This document shows positions 1-9,470 of a stretch of DNA of 64,000 nucleotides, piece by piece. The DNA is from Diplolepis rosae (lineage: Eukaryota > Arthropoda > Insecta > Hymenoptera > Diplolepididae). Under the pieces are notes generated by a model. It did not search any database and was not told where the DNA came from. It worked only from the letters and a program-made list of their open reading frames with translations. The stretch spans positions 2,839,501-2,903,500 of the forward strand of contig JAPYXD010000755.1 of the NCBI GenBank assembly GCA_030998225.1. Direction: 5' to 3'. The translations under genes were made by a program, and so were the position numbers. Every line of letters starts with the position of its first letter. Positions within the stretch are counted from its first letter, which is position 1.

Positions 1-3
1 GTT

Positions 4-23
4 TATATATATATATATATATA
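4..23. repeat. (TA)n microsatellite
   Basis: A run of alternating T and A lies at the left edge of the window. No other feature is attached to it. Confidence 0.9.
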
Positions 24-122
24 CGAATTGTCATGTAAAAGATGTTAAATTCCAAAAAATTTTATTCAATGTATTTTATTTTTTAGTAAAGGTTTGTCGA
101 CTTAGCTTCATATCAAGAAAAG

Positions 123-1035
123 TTTGAGGTGTAAATTCACATATAATTTATGTATTTTCTTAAATCATCAAACACTTCATTTACATTCATCTATTGAAAT
201 TGCCATGTGTATAAGATGTTTCATACTTGAAAAAATTTAAGGTGTAAAGTCATATTGCGAATTCAGATATAATTTATGTACTTTCTTCGTAGTTTATCTT
301 CAAAAATTAGATCTTAGGTAAAAAAAGATAATTTTGCGTCCAAAAATAGAAAAATTATTATTGAAGAGATCATTTCAAAGAAAAGAGATTAATTTCCAAG
401 AAAAATATTTGAAGCATTTGGAAAGTTAAATTTAACAAATTTTATTTTTACCCCGACTTTTTTATTATCGCTTCATACCAAATTTAAAAAAATGATGTGA
501 TTCAAATAAATCAAGAATCGTTTTTTCAGGAAAAAGACTTAATACCACCTAGCCGTTTCCATATTTCTAAAATGAATAAGTTTTTACCAAATTCAGTAAT
601 TTTTTTACAAGAATTTTGTTTTGTAAAATTTATTTTTAATGGTTTCAGCCATTGAAGAATTTATTATAATTTCCAAAAAATGTAAACGGTTAAGTTGTAG
701 AAAGCCTTTTTCTTAAAAAAATTATCCGTGATTTCACAGAATCACATCATTTTTTAAAATTTGGCTCGAAGCGATAAGAAAACAAGTCCGGGTAAAAATA
801 AAATTTGTTAAATGCATTATTTGTTTATGTTTGAATTTTTCTTCTTGGAAACTAATCTCTTTTCTTCCAAATGATCTCTTGAATAGTAATATTGCTATTC
901 TTGAAGAAAAATTTATCTATTTTTGCCTGAAGTCTAATTTTTGTGGATGAACTACCTTAAATCAGCAAACACTTCATTTACATTTATTTATCGAAATTTT
1001 CATACAAAAGATGCTACCTATTATGAAAATGTTCA
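123..1035. repeat. Diverged tandem duplication split by a foldback
   Basis: A unit of roughly 115 bp at 123-238 (containing AAATCATCAAACACTTCATT) is repeated from 236. The second copy is interrupted after 285 by the inverted-repeat element at 285-956 and resumes at about 955 with AAATCAGCAAACACTTCATT. The first copy therefore shows what the insertion site looked like before the insertion. A weaker third partial copy may lie at 28-65. Confidence 0.6.
285..956. mobile_element. Foldback / MITE-like inverted-repeat element
   Basis: The left arm (about 288-600) is the imperfect reverse complement of the right arm (about 660-956). Matching pieces include GTAGTTTATC at 289 against the complement of GATGAACTAC near 955, and GATGTGATTC against GAATCACATC. 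The loop is roughly 60 bp. There is no coding region. It sits inside the second copy of a tandem repeat, with CTT on both sides, which would fit a 3-bp target duplication (inference). The superfamily is unknown. Confidence 0.65.
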
Positions 1036-1410
1036 AACCCTTCATTTTTGAAACTTGTATCTCATCTTGAATGATATCTTATTATAAAATATTCTCTACA
1101 TAATTTAAAAAAAAATTCTGAAATCGATATTTTGTTTCGAATCTTTAAGCATTTATTGACTTTCAATTTCATTAAAAAATTATTTTTCAAGTATTTAAAA
1201 CATCTTAAAATTTCACAAAATCTTTTAGATACTTATTTCAGATCAATATTTTTCAAAGTATATAGAAAAAAAGTGTAATTTTCTTAATGTTATATTCTGT
1301 AATTTTGAATTTTGTGTCTATTTCGCGCCTCCTTTGCATGAAGCCGAGAAAAATACAATTTCTGATTTTAACTCGACAACAGACAGCGTGAAATCGAAGC
1401 GAGTTAGTGG
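1036..1410. other. AT-rich DNA without recognised feature
   Basis: I see no conserved coding region or repeat copy here. It is flanking DNA left of the P-like element. Reading frames that cross 1419 are produced by the terminal inverted repeat. Confidence 0.5.
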
Positions 1411-1418
1411 GGATACAC
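1411..1418. repeat. Target-site duplication, left copy
   Basis: GGATACAC, identical to 2304-2311 on the other side of the P-type element. Confidence 0.9.
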
Positions 1419-2303
1419 CATGGACGTAAGAATATATGGACGGAGCCCAAGCCTGCGGGATCTGTGCCGAAATAAGTAAGGGGGAAATAGTGGAAATGGT
1501 GGGGAGCGGCCATATTACTTGAGGACATTTCTTATCTCTCGATTGGCTGAGATTTTAGTGGAAGCTTTTAAAATGTTGCGTATCAGCCGTTATGTGCGCA
1601 GAATGTAAATAGTGTAAACAAACAGAAAGATGTGGACTTGTGACTTGAAAAATTGCAAAAACAATGTTCCTCGTAGAGGATCAGCAAAAAGAAATCGTTT
1701 AAAGCTACTAGAAAATACAAAAAAGGTGACCTACCATAGGTAAAAACACTTGTTCATAATTTTAGAGGTCATTGCAGCTACGTTTAAATGTGTGTATTGT
1801 ATACTAAACTTATTTCAGTATACCAAAAGACAAATTGAGAAGAAAAAAATGGGCTAGTGCTTTAAATTTACGATTAAAAGATGTGAAGGACAGCCATAAA
1901 GTTTGCTCAGATCATTTTCCCGAAAATGCCTTTGACAAAACATCTCTTAATCTTGTCAGGCTTCGACTAAATGCCATTCCAATTGTAAGTATAAATGCAG
2001 TTTATATATAAAAGAGAAGGGAAATTTAAATATGACATAGATTTTTTTTCAAATATGTATACCTAAATATTTTGTATTAACCAAATTTTAAACTAATCTG
2101 TCAAAATTAATAGGTAAATCGCATTTAAAATAGCGTGCGACTTCTTTTTACCCATCACAGTTAATCACCAAACCAGCCAATCAAAGGCCTAAAAATGTCC
2201 TCAAGTAATATGGCCGCTCTACCTACCCTTTTCCGCTCAGTTGGTTTGTCCCCCTCGCCAATGTTGGGACTTTGGGCTCCGTCCATATATTCTTACGTCC
2301 ATG
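1419..2303 (+). mobile_element. Short P-type DNA transposon with THAP coding region
   Basis: An 885-bp element. The outer 32 bp are perfect inverted repeats (1419-1450 and 2272-2303) beginning CATGGACGTAAGAATATATG. A second perfect 27-bp inverted repeat lies inside (1504-1530 and 2193-2219), followed by a shared GATTGGCTG. The element is flanked by identical 8-bp direct repeats GGATACAC (1411-1418 and 2304-2311). An 8-bp target duplication, about 31-bp terminal repeats, internal inverted repeats and a THAP N-terminus are all known properties of the P superfamily. The element is too short for a whole P transposase (roughly 750 residues in Drosophila), so it is an internally deleted derivative or a small element that keeps only the DNA-binding domain. 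The intact THAP frame and clean ends suggest fairly recent movement. Confidence 0.88.
1630..1984 (+). CDS. THAP-domain protein, two exons (P-element transposase N-terminus)
   Basis: Exon 1 is 1630-1739 and starts MWTCDLKNC; the donor is AG/GTAAAA. Exon 2 is 1819-1984 after a TTTCAG acceptor and ends at a second good donor (GTAAGT at 1985). Joined, they give 92 uninterrupted codons forming a nearly complete THAP zinc finger: Cys4, Cys9, Trp48 in RRKKWASAL, Cys66 and His69 in VCSDHF, and the AIP motif at 89-91 that matches the family's AVP box. THAP domains are C2CH DNA-binding modules; in P elements this domain binds transposon DNA. The first intron is 79 nt. No further exon is recognised before the right terminus, so the protein would end shortly after the intact GTAAGT is read through, or splice to an exon outside the element. 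It could act as a repressor or merely be a relic (inference). Confidence 0.85.
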
Positions 2304-2311
2304 GGATACAC
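2304..2311. repeat. Target-site duplication, right copy
   Basis: GGATACAC, identical to 1411-1418. The 8-bp length matches P elements (hAT elements also make 8 bp, but the termini and the THAP domain favour P). Confidence 0.9.
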
Positions 2312-2884
2312 TGACATGACGCGCTTCATTGTGTGTATGCTCCAACATATTATTGTAGCAGTGCGGACCTTTAATTTTAGTTATAAAAAGCGACGGAAAA
2401 AGCTTTACGCAATTGGGGGCGCTGCAAGAGTGATAAACAGTAGCTCTGTTTTACCCTTCAAGTAGTAGCATGAACTTTTCATTTTAGTTCCCAAGAGCAT
2501 TTCGCAATAGGGCGCGCTGCGGAAAATCACTCGAAATTAAATACATTACTTTTGCAATCTCCCAACTCATCTCTGACAATACGCAGTTCGAACCGGTTTA
2601 TCGCGTGAATTATTTCAAATTATTGATTGATTTGTTCTTTTCAAGTTATCCATACAGAATAAATATCAAATCATTATTGAATTGCAGTTAGGTGATACGT
2701 TTACAGTTTAAATTTTGTAACTGTGAGTCGATTGGTAAATTATTTTATTGGAATAATGCAAATATTCCTTACTCATGTTTTCGGACAAGTTCTTTTATTA
2801 CGAGAAAAAAAAATCAATAATAATTTTAGCAGTAGGTCAACAAAACGAATTACAATAAAAGGAACCCTAGCGAACTGGCTGAAC
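2312..2884. other. Intergenic DNA, two similar GC-richer patches
   Basis: No gene is recognised. Two short related pieces, around 2375-2425 and 2485-2525, each have TTTTAGTT followed by AAGCG/AAGAG and then CGCAAT..GGGCGC..GCTGC. They may be a degraded duplication. Confidence 0.4.
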
Positions 2885-2887
2885 GCT

Positions 2888-2911
2888 AGCTTTACGCTGT
2901 AGCGTAAAGCT
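2888..2911. repeat. Perfect 10-bp-stem hairpin at foldback end
   Basis: AGCTTTACGC, TGTA, GCGTAAAGCT. The same TTTACG motif recurs just inside (2915-2920). Confidence 0.8.
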
Positions 2912-3187
2912 ATCGTAAAGCCATCTTAAAGTAGCATTATAACTCATGAATGAGGCAAAATAAATATTCAAAATGTTTTTATCCTTATTCTAGTTTAAAA
3001 TAACGTTAAAAGGTAATGGACATATGCATTAATTTTATTTATTAACGCTAGAAATTAAAAAAAACGTAATACCTGTCATCAAAGGCAGTGCAGTGGTTCA
3101 TCACATTCCATGTCTTCACCGTCAGGATTGACTATTTGTTAGAGTGAGATGAAAGTATAGTTGTGTCTCACTTTAACCAATGGTGAA

Positions 3188-3415
3188 CCTACTTGTAGCT
3201 TGTCATTCTTTTAATTTGTTAATATAAAATAAAATCTCATAAATTTGTAGGTTATGATGACCGTTTGTTTTGAAGAATTTGAAGAATGTGTTGTTAACGA
3301 GAACATGCGTATCGATACATTCTTCAAATCTTCCAAAACAAGCGGTCATCATAACCTACAAATTTATATTTTATTTTATATTAACAAATTAAAAGAATGA
3401 CAAACTACAAGTAGG
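3188..3415. repeat. Long hairpin, about 100-bp arms, 27-bp loop
   Basis: The arms 3188-3289 and 3317-3415 are reverse complements with only a few mismatches and a 2-4 nt length difference. The loop is 3290-3316. If transcribed, this would form a long, nearly perfect RNA stem. Confidence 0.85.
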
Positions 3416-3792
3416 TACTCAAAATAGGCGGAAATGAATTTCGCACTTGAAAAATATAATTATTAATAAATTTATGACTTACTTTTACGCTGGAAAATTT
3501 TGTTCCATAAATTTCCCAACGATTCCCATATATTTCTTTCGTCCAAGACCAACCTTAACTACAATCTATCCCTACCACATGGCCTGTGACGTCAACTTGG
3601 TTATCTCAATTGCCTTCAATGACAGGTATTATGTTTTTTAAATTTTTAAGGTAAAAATAAAATTATTGCATATTTCAATTACCTTTAACGTTATTTTTAA
3701 CGTAGAATAAGGATAAAGGCATGTTTATAATTTATTTTCCCTCATTCATGAGTTATAATGCTACTACTTTACGATAGCTTTACGCAAGCTTA

Positions 3793-4322
3793 CCCGCTTT
3801 AGAATCACTGTGATCGAATTTGCGTGACAATAATGACTTCTTCTTCTTGTTTGTGGCAGCTTGTGACAATAATGACGACAATAATGATAATAATAATGAT
3901 CCGTTATAACAGCTGATGAGTGAAATCGATATTCAATACTGTCGAAGATCGAAGTGCGGTTTCGAAAATTGCTCACTCGTGGCACAAGCGCATCTAATCA
4001 CGTGACCTGTCTGACGATGAAACTGAAACTTTTTCACGGGATATTCTTGTGAAATTATAACTCCAGATCATGGAATTCCAGTAATATTCCACAAAAACAT
4101 TGTCCTAGTGACATCGAATGGACTTAAAAAATTCATCTTAATTCATAATGCCATTCGTTGTACGGGATAAACATGATAATACATTAGAATAAGTAAAAAA
4201 ATCGTGAGTGTCGATAAAGAAATCACTACATTTGAGGTATAGATACCACGGTCGGGCTTTTTTTTTTACCTTAGCCTTCTAGACCCGATCGGGTCTCTTG
4301 ATACACTACCGGTCAGAATTGT
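3793..4322. other. Intergenic DNA with AAT/GAC simple repeat and a 16-bp palindrome
   Basis: An imperfect (AATGAT/AATAAT)n tract lies at about 3868-3900. A perfect 16-bp palindrome AGACCCGATCGGGTCT occupies 4281-4296, just after an oligo-T run. No gene is recognised. Confidence 0.6.
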
Positions 4323-4944
4323 GGCTTCGGATTCCATAACCGACTGAGCGCGTGGTCTAGTAGGCGAAAGAGAGGATACCGCAATGAGCGAACTGTTTTT
4401 TTAATTTAAATGAAAAATTCGGAAAAATGATAAAAAAAACGTAGCAGTACGTGTTAAATGTCATTTTACATATTTTTTCTCACATGAATTTTTGTGTCAG
4501 AACTCTAGTTTTTTTATAATCGAAGAAAACCGTATTTTTTTAATGTACGAAATCAATCGATTTTTTACAATAAACTCGCTGTTTTTCGTACAAATTTGTC
4601 CGGAATAGTCTGAAATTTTATCAAAAGACTCAAAAAACCCTTAAGCTTCAGATGATTATGTTCAACATAACAAAATTCTCAATTTGTTAATAATTTTTAT
4701 AATAACAGTATGCGAGGAAGTTTAGAGTTAGGAGAACTTTCAGCAAGAAAGTTGTTTAGCAGGCTTTCAGGCAGTTTTCAAATATATTTTCAGATACCGT
4801 CAAGAGATAATTCCATCAAACGTGGAGAAAAAGAGATGCACCTATGCCGAGAGCACGCGATTCAACAGATTTGCAACATCATTTTTGCCAATTCGTTTTC
4901 TTTATTTATATCTATTCTGTAAACATTATTTAGAAACACTAGAC

Positions 4945-5165
4945 GAATGGGAAGAAATTATATATATACACTTTTTATATTGGCAATAATACAACAAAGT
5001 TTGATCATTTATCGTTAAATATACGTCAAAATAATCCTTATTACAGGTTTGGTAGATCCATATTGAACATTAGCTCAAAATTTGTCGAATTTTTTAGGAC
5101 TAATACATTTTGTAAGATAAATATCCGAAATGTTCGTGAAAATGGAAGACAAGCAACCTATTATT
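4945..5165 (+). pseudogene. Broken inverted copy of the 91-residue ORF
   Basis: The DNA from the ATG at 4945 matches the start of the minus-strand ORF that begins at 5849. Here the frame shifts after the Tyr/Thr-rich start and meets TAA at about 5014. About 20 bp of the 3' part, corresponding to the segment after ENGR, are missing near 5155. Confidence 0.4.
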
Positions 5166-5573
5166 AAAAACATTTCATTTGACAGATCAAAATTATATGA
5201 ATAAAATATAATACAATTATGATGTTGATAATGTTATTTAATTGCTATTCGAATATTAATACTTTTTCGCAGGCTCAATAATAATTTGTACCAAGTGTAC
5301 CTTGTTTTTGGCATTCTCCCCGATATTCCGGCTCCACTTTTCGGGATTTTTTTATCTTTTCCTTCCAACTTCAGGATTTGTTTCTTTGGACATTTTTACG
5401 AACGCAGTAATAAATATTAGAAATTTGTTAACTTATTTAATGTAATAAGTTATTGTTGTTAGCGATTAATTATTTAATTTTATTTCGAACCGGCGTAAGC
5501 ACACAGAGAAAATTCAGTTGTACAAATTTAATCAAAAGTTGAGTAAAGCTGGGATAGTGGCTTCTTTAGAAAA

Positions 5574-5849
5574 TTAAAATTTTTTTGCGAATTCATTCAA
5601 TAACGAATTATAAAGTTTAATCAACTGTCTTCGAGTTAATTCAACAGTTCTTCCATTTTCATGAAAATTTCGGGTATTTATCTTACGAAATCTATTAGTC
5701 CTATAAAATTCGACAAATTTTAAGCTAATGTTCAATATGTAACTACCAAACCTGTAATAACGATTATTCTGACGCATATTTAACGATAAATGATCAAACT
5801 TTGTTATATTATTGCCAATATAAAGTGTATATATATAATTTCTTCCCAT
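5574..5849 (-). CDS. Uncharacterised 91-residue ORF in right palindrome arm
   Basis: It starts MGRNYIYTLYIGNN and runs 91 codons to a stop at the inner edge of the arm. It is basic and rich in Asn, Arg, Phe and Tyr, with a C-terminal segment ENGRTVELTRRQLIKLYNSL that looks like a short helix after a turn. I do not recognise the family. The tail vaguely recalls PC4-type single-stranded-DNA-binding folds, but this is only an impression. The same reading frame in the left arm (from 4945) is destroyed by a frameshift after about 15 codons and by a deletion near 5155, so if this is a gene the right copy is the surviving one. It may equally be a chance frame. Confidence 0.3.
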   Translation of the reverse strand: MGRNYIYTLYIGNNITKFDHLSLNMRQNNRYYRFGSYILNISLKFVEFYRTNRFRKINTRNFHENGRTVELTRRQLIKLYNSLLNEFAKKF

Positions 5850-6519
5850 TCGTCTAGTGTTTCTAAATAATGTTTACAGAATAGATATAAATAAAGAAAA
5901 CGAATTTGCAAAAATGATGTTGCAAGTCTGTTGAATCGCGTGCTCTCGGCATAGGTGCATCTCTTTTTCTCCGCGTTTGATCGATTTATCTCTTGACGGT
6001 ATCTGAAAATATATTTAAAAACTGCCTGAAAGCCTGCTGAACAACTTTCTCGCTGAAAGTTCTCTCAACTTTAAACTTCCTCGCATACTTTTTTTCTTTG
6101 AAGTTGAAACATGAGAATTCTGCCAGCCGCAACTGTTATAATGAAAATTATTGACAAATTGAGAATTTTGTTATGTTGAACATAACCATCTGAAGCTCAA
6201 GGGTTTTTTGAGTCTTTTGATAAAATTTCAGACTATTCCGGACAAATTTGTACGAAAAGCAACGAGTTTATTGTACAAAATCGATTGATTTCGTACATTA
6301 AAAAAATACGGTTTTCTTCGATTATAAAAAAAACTAGAGTTCTGACACAAAAATCCAGGGGAGAGAAAATATGTGAAATGACATTTAACACGTACTGCTA
6401 CGTTTTTTTTATCATTTTTCCGAATTTTTTATTTAAATTTAAAAAACAGTTCGCGCATTGCGGTATCCTCTCTTTTGCCTACTAGGCCACGCGCTCCGTC
6501 GGTTATGGAATCCGAAGCC

Positions 6520-7469
6520 TCATATTGTTGTTTTTCGATCACTCCTTAAATTATCTTATTAATTTTTATTCTGTGAGTGATGAAATTTGTTCTCTTAATA
6601 AATTGAATTCCATCAAAATTCTATTTAAAATGAGTCCAGAATGAAGTCGTTTCGTTAAATTTTGAAGAAGTTATCGCAAAAAAGTCCAAATTTCAATGTT
6701 ATCTTGAATTTTAAATAACTTTTGAAGTAATCAATATTTTTTAATGTTCTTATGCTTATTTCAAAGCTAAAATTGTACAAAATGGCAGTTAATTGTCATC
6801 ATAAATGTATATTTTTTTTTGCATTGTGCAAAGAGTTAAAATTGTAGCAAAAAAGTAGGAAAAATTGGAAAACATTTCTTCTGTACGCAAATCATAATAA
6901 AAGTCATATTTATATTTATATTTATATTAATCATATTTTAAAAGAATCCTATAGAAAATTCATGCTTATTTGTTTTCTACATCTTATAAAAATGTTTTGC
7001 TCGGCAGAAACAATATTGGAATTTTTTAAACTTTTTTATTCGAACTTCAACTTCGTGTACTATGTAAGAAAAAAACTATACCTTACTGCTAACAACTTAG
7101 TGCGGTAATTCGGTAAAAATTTAGCTTTAAAATGAGTCTAGGACCATTAAAAAATAAAATAGGACTTGTATCGACCCTCAAATAATAATTTCATACGATG
7201 TTGTTGTCAATGCTTGGCTTTAGGGTCCAGAAATGTTACATAGAAAAGTTACATACTTTCAAACGTTTCGACTCTGATCGGAGTACTCATCAGTGATCTT
7301 TATTTCTAAAATATCAAAATATTAAATGAAATATTGCACATATGACCTCCTATATTGGAGTATACTATAGTTATTGGTAATGTGTAAAATGTAAAAAATG
7401 TAAAAATGTAATACTCGATCGTCGCGCTGCGCACTCCGTTCTTTCTGGACCTCGCGCTTCGCGCTCGGT
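6520..7469. other. AT-rich DNA with (TTTATA)n tract and a GC-rich CGCGCTTCGCGCTCG patch
   Basis: No gene is recognised. A (ATTTAT)n-like tract lies at about 6904-6932. At 7411-7468 there is a stretch rich in CGCGCT motifs (TCGCGCTGCGCACTCCG, then CTCGCGCTTCGCGCTCGG) that resembles the motif near 7675 and 36122 in the dispersed repeat, so the repeat may begin here. Confidence 0.45.
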
Positions 7470-9470
7470 CTTGTGCTCTTCGCATACATTTAACTTTATT
7501 TCTTATAATTTAATACTGAAGCTCAAACCAATTTTATAATATTAAAGATGATGTAAATTACTCATTTTCTCAAATTCACTAAAATTTCTTCTTCAGTTTA
7601 AGTGAAACAGGAAATTCAATTTACTTAAGGCTCTATCAGCCTTAAGGAACACATTCTCATCATGACGATCGCGCTTCACGCTTGATTTTCTGTATACATT
7701 TCAGTAACTTTTTAATAAATTATATGATTAAAATAATTTATTTTCTTCCAAGTCTCTGAAAAAGGAAAAACAATCGTAGACTTTATTGAAGGAAGCGGTT
7801 TTGCAGAACAACGCTTATTTCGTATCTCACATATTTTGGTGAAAAAAATCGAATTTTGTTACTATTAAAAATCAAAACATAAAATATACATCCCGTCCCA
7901 AATGTCTTAATGAGAATTTGTAGACCTCATTCAGGCAAATAATTTTTCATCTAAACTTTTTTTATGAATCTCATATATTTTGTCTAAAAATTGGAATTCT
8001 TGAATTTTAATCGTATTTTTTGGAATTGAAACGAAAAATATATGTTTTTTCAGAAACTGTGTGAGACGAACTTTTTAGATCTTTTTGAAACGAACAACTT
8101 TGTATTCTTACGTTTTTTTCGTATTTCACATATTATTGTTAAAAGATTGAATTTTGGATTTTCAATAGTTTTTTTTAAATTAGAAAGAAAAATATGCATC
8201 TTATGAAAAAATGTTACAATTCAAATTTGTAGGTCTTTATGTATAAAATAATATTGCATCATAACGTTTTTTCGTATCTCGTATAATTTAAGGGGGTCGT
8301 CTACCTTCACGGTTTGGAAAAATCGGTTTTTTGTGTGCATATTTTGAATGTAGATGTTATAAGGAACACGCCATATGAGGGATTTTTTGAAATACGCTTA
8401 TTTACGTAGATTTTGCCGATTATATCGTAAGTTTCTCAAGTCATGTTTTACACTGTCATTTATCTTGAAACGTGATTTCCCAAAAGTTGCATTTTTCAAA
8501 CTTTGTGGTATGACTTCTTCTAGAAATATTGATAGAATTTGAACAAATTTTTTTCAGTTATTCAATAAACATATAGCTATGTTTTCCTAGAGGCGATTTT
8601 CAAATTTTTACTTTGTTGAATTTTAACAGGCTCTAATAGGTCAAAAAAGAGGTCAAAAATCGAATTTTTTCAAGAACAATTGCGTAATATAAACACATTT
8701 TACAATAGAAAAAATCGGCTCTGGGAAAACATAGCCAATGTAACACAGATTACAGAAATATTTCATTTTATTGGTTTCAGACAATTTAAATGGCCAAAGT
8801 CTTACCACAAAGTTCTTAATGACATTTCTGCAGCGTTGAGGTCAAGGACGTTCCAAGGTCGCGGATGCATTTATTATCAAGTGAAAAATAGATTTTTTCG
8901 AAGAAAAAACATGTAATAATAAAAAAAGTGTTAACTGGCGTGAATATCTTTAGTAGTGTTTTTGCAATTCATTCCCAAAAATAGGCTAAAATTCTCGGCT
9001 CGAAGGTAGACGACCCCCTTAACTGGAAAACGGAATTTTAATATTGACTTTTTTCAAGTTTTAATATGCTGTAACATTTCTAATTTTGATTTAATCAAAA
9101 AATGTTATCAGGGTAATTTGTAGAAATTTATGAGCACTATCAAAAACCAGTATTGAAATTTTTGATTTTTTCAAAGTTATTTTCAAAAACACAAAAGTAG
9201 TGCTCAATCCCTCAATTTTAATTGGATGTGGCTGGTTAACGAACTTGTCCTTACTTTTTCGGCTCCGATAAAGTGTGCCAAAGCTCAATTCAATCTGATA
9301 ATTCTATCGAGAGTTATGTCGCACACGACCTACTACAGACAGACAGACAGACACTTTCGTAAAAACCATTTTTTCTGACTCAGGGGGTCTCAAAACGTAA
9401 AGATTTGATGAAATTTTCGAAAGTCATTTTTCACATAAAACCAATACCTTCTCATCCATGATGAGAATTT
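7470..9470. repeat. Dispersed repeat copy 1 (carries a nested MITE)
   Basis: It is homologous to 35921-36680 over its whole length, from TTGTGCTCTTCGCAT to CTCATCCATGATGAGAAT. Shared landmarks are GGCTCTATCAGCCTTAAGG, GGATGTGGCTGGTTAACGAA and an ACAG microsatellite (9339-9352). Relative to copy 2 it has about 0.5 kb extra (about 7705-8213) and the MITE at 8292-9018. No protein is recognised; the family is unnamed here. Confidence 0.8.
8292..9018. mobile_element. piggyBac-type MITE (TTAA target duplication)
   Basis: The termini are perfect 17-bp inverted repeats, GGGGGTCGTCTACCTTC and its complement, flanked by TTAA at 8288-8291 and 9019-9022. In the other copy of the host repeat (36221-36240) the same site reads ATAATTTAACTGG with a single TTAA and no insert. 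This demonstrates insertion with duplication of TTAA, the hallmark of piggyBac. The 727-bp interior has no transposase, so it would depend on one supplied elsewhere. A 78-codon frame inside (8680-8916) is not recognised. Confidence 0.88.

Larger units (their letters stand above)
2885..3792. mobile_element. 0.9-kb foldback element
   Basis: The left end (AAGCTATCGTAAAG, then GCATTATAACTCATGAATGAGG near 2930-2955) is the reverse complement of the right end near 3740-3790. Pairing continues inward through TTATCCTTATTCTA and AACGTTA to about 3090 and 3630, weakens, then becomes strong again in an inner hairpin at 3188-3415. No coding region is supported; frames inside it are incidental. Confidence 0.7.
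4323..6519. mobile_element. 2.2-kb palindromic element with about 0.85-0.9-kb arms
   Basis: The sequence from 4323 (GGCTTCGGATTCCATAACCG) inward to about 5170 is repeated in inverse orientation from 6519 down to about 5600, at roughly 90 percent identity by eye. The unpaired centre is about 5170-5600. The arms are diverged from each other by small indels, so they are old. It is either one large foldback transposon or two inverted copies of a 0.9-kb repeat. No known transposase is recognised. Confidence 0.75.

Noticed and set aside
1253..1528. Minus-strand 91-codon frame and its counterpart at 2241-2465
   Set aside because: Both cross the terminal repeats of the P-type element; shared residues come from the inverted repeat, not from a gene.
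4710..4922. 70-codon plus-strand frame in the left palindrome arm
   Set aside because: The matching DNA in the right arm does not keep the frame, and no domain is recognised.
9091..9288. 65-codon minus frame in dispersed repeat copy 1
   Set aside because: Not kept in the corresponding part of copy 2 (36.3-36.5 kb).
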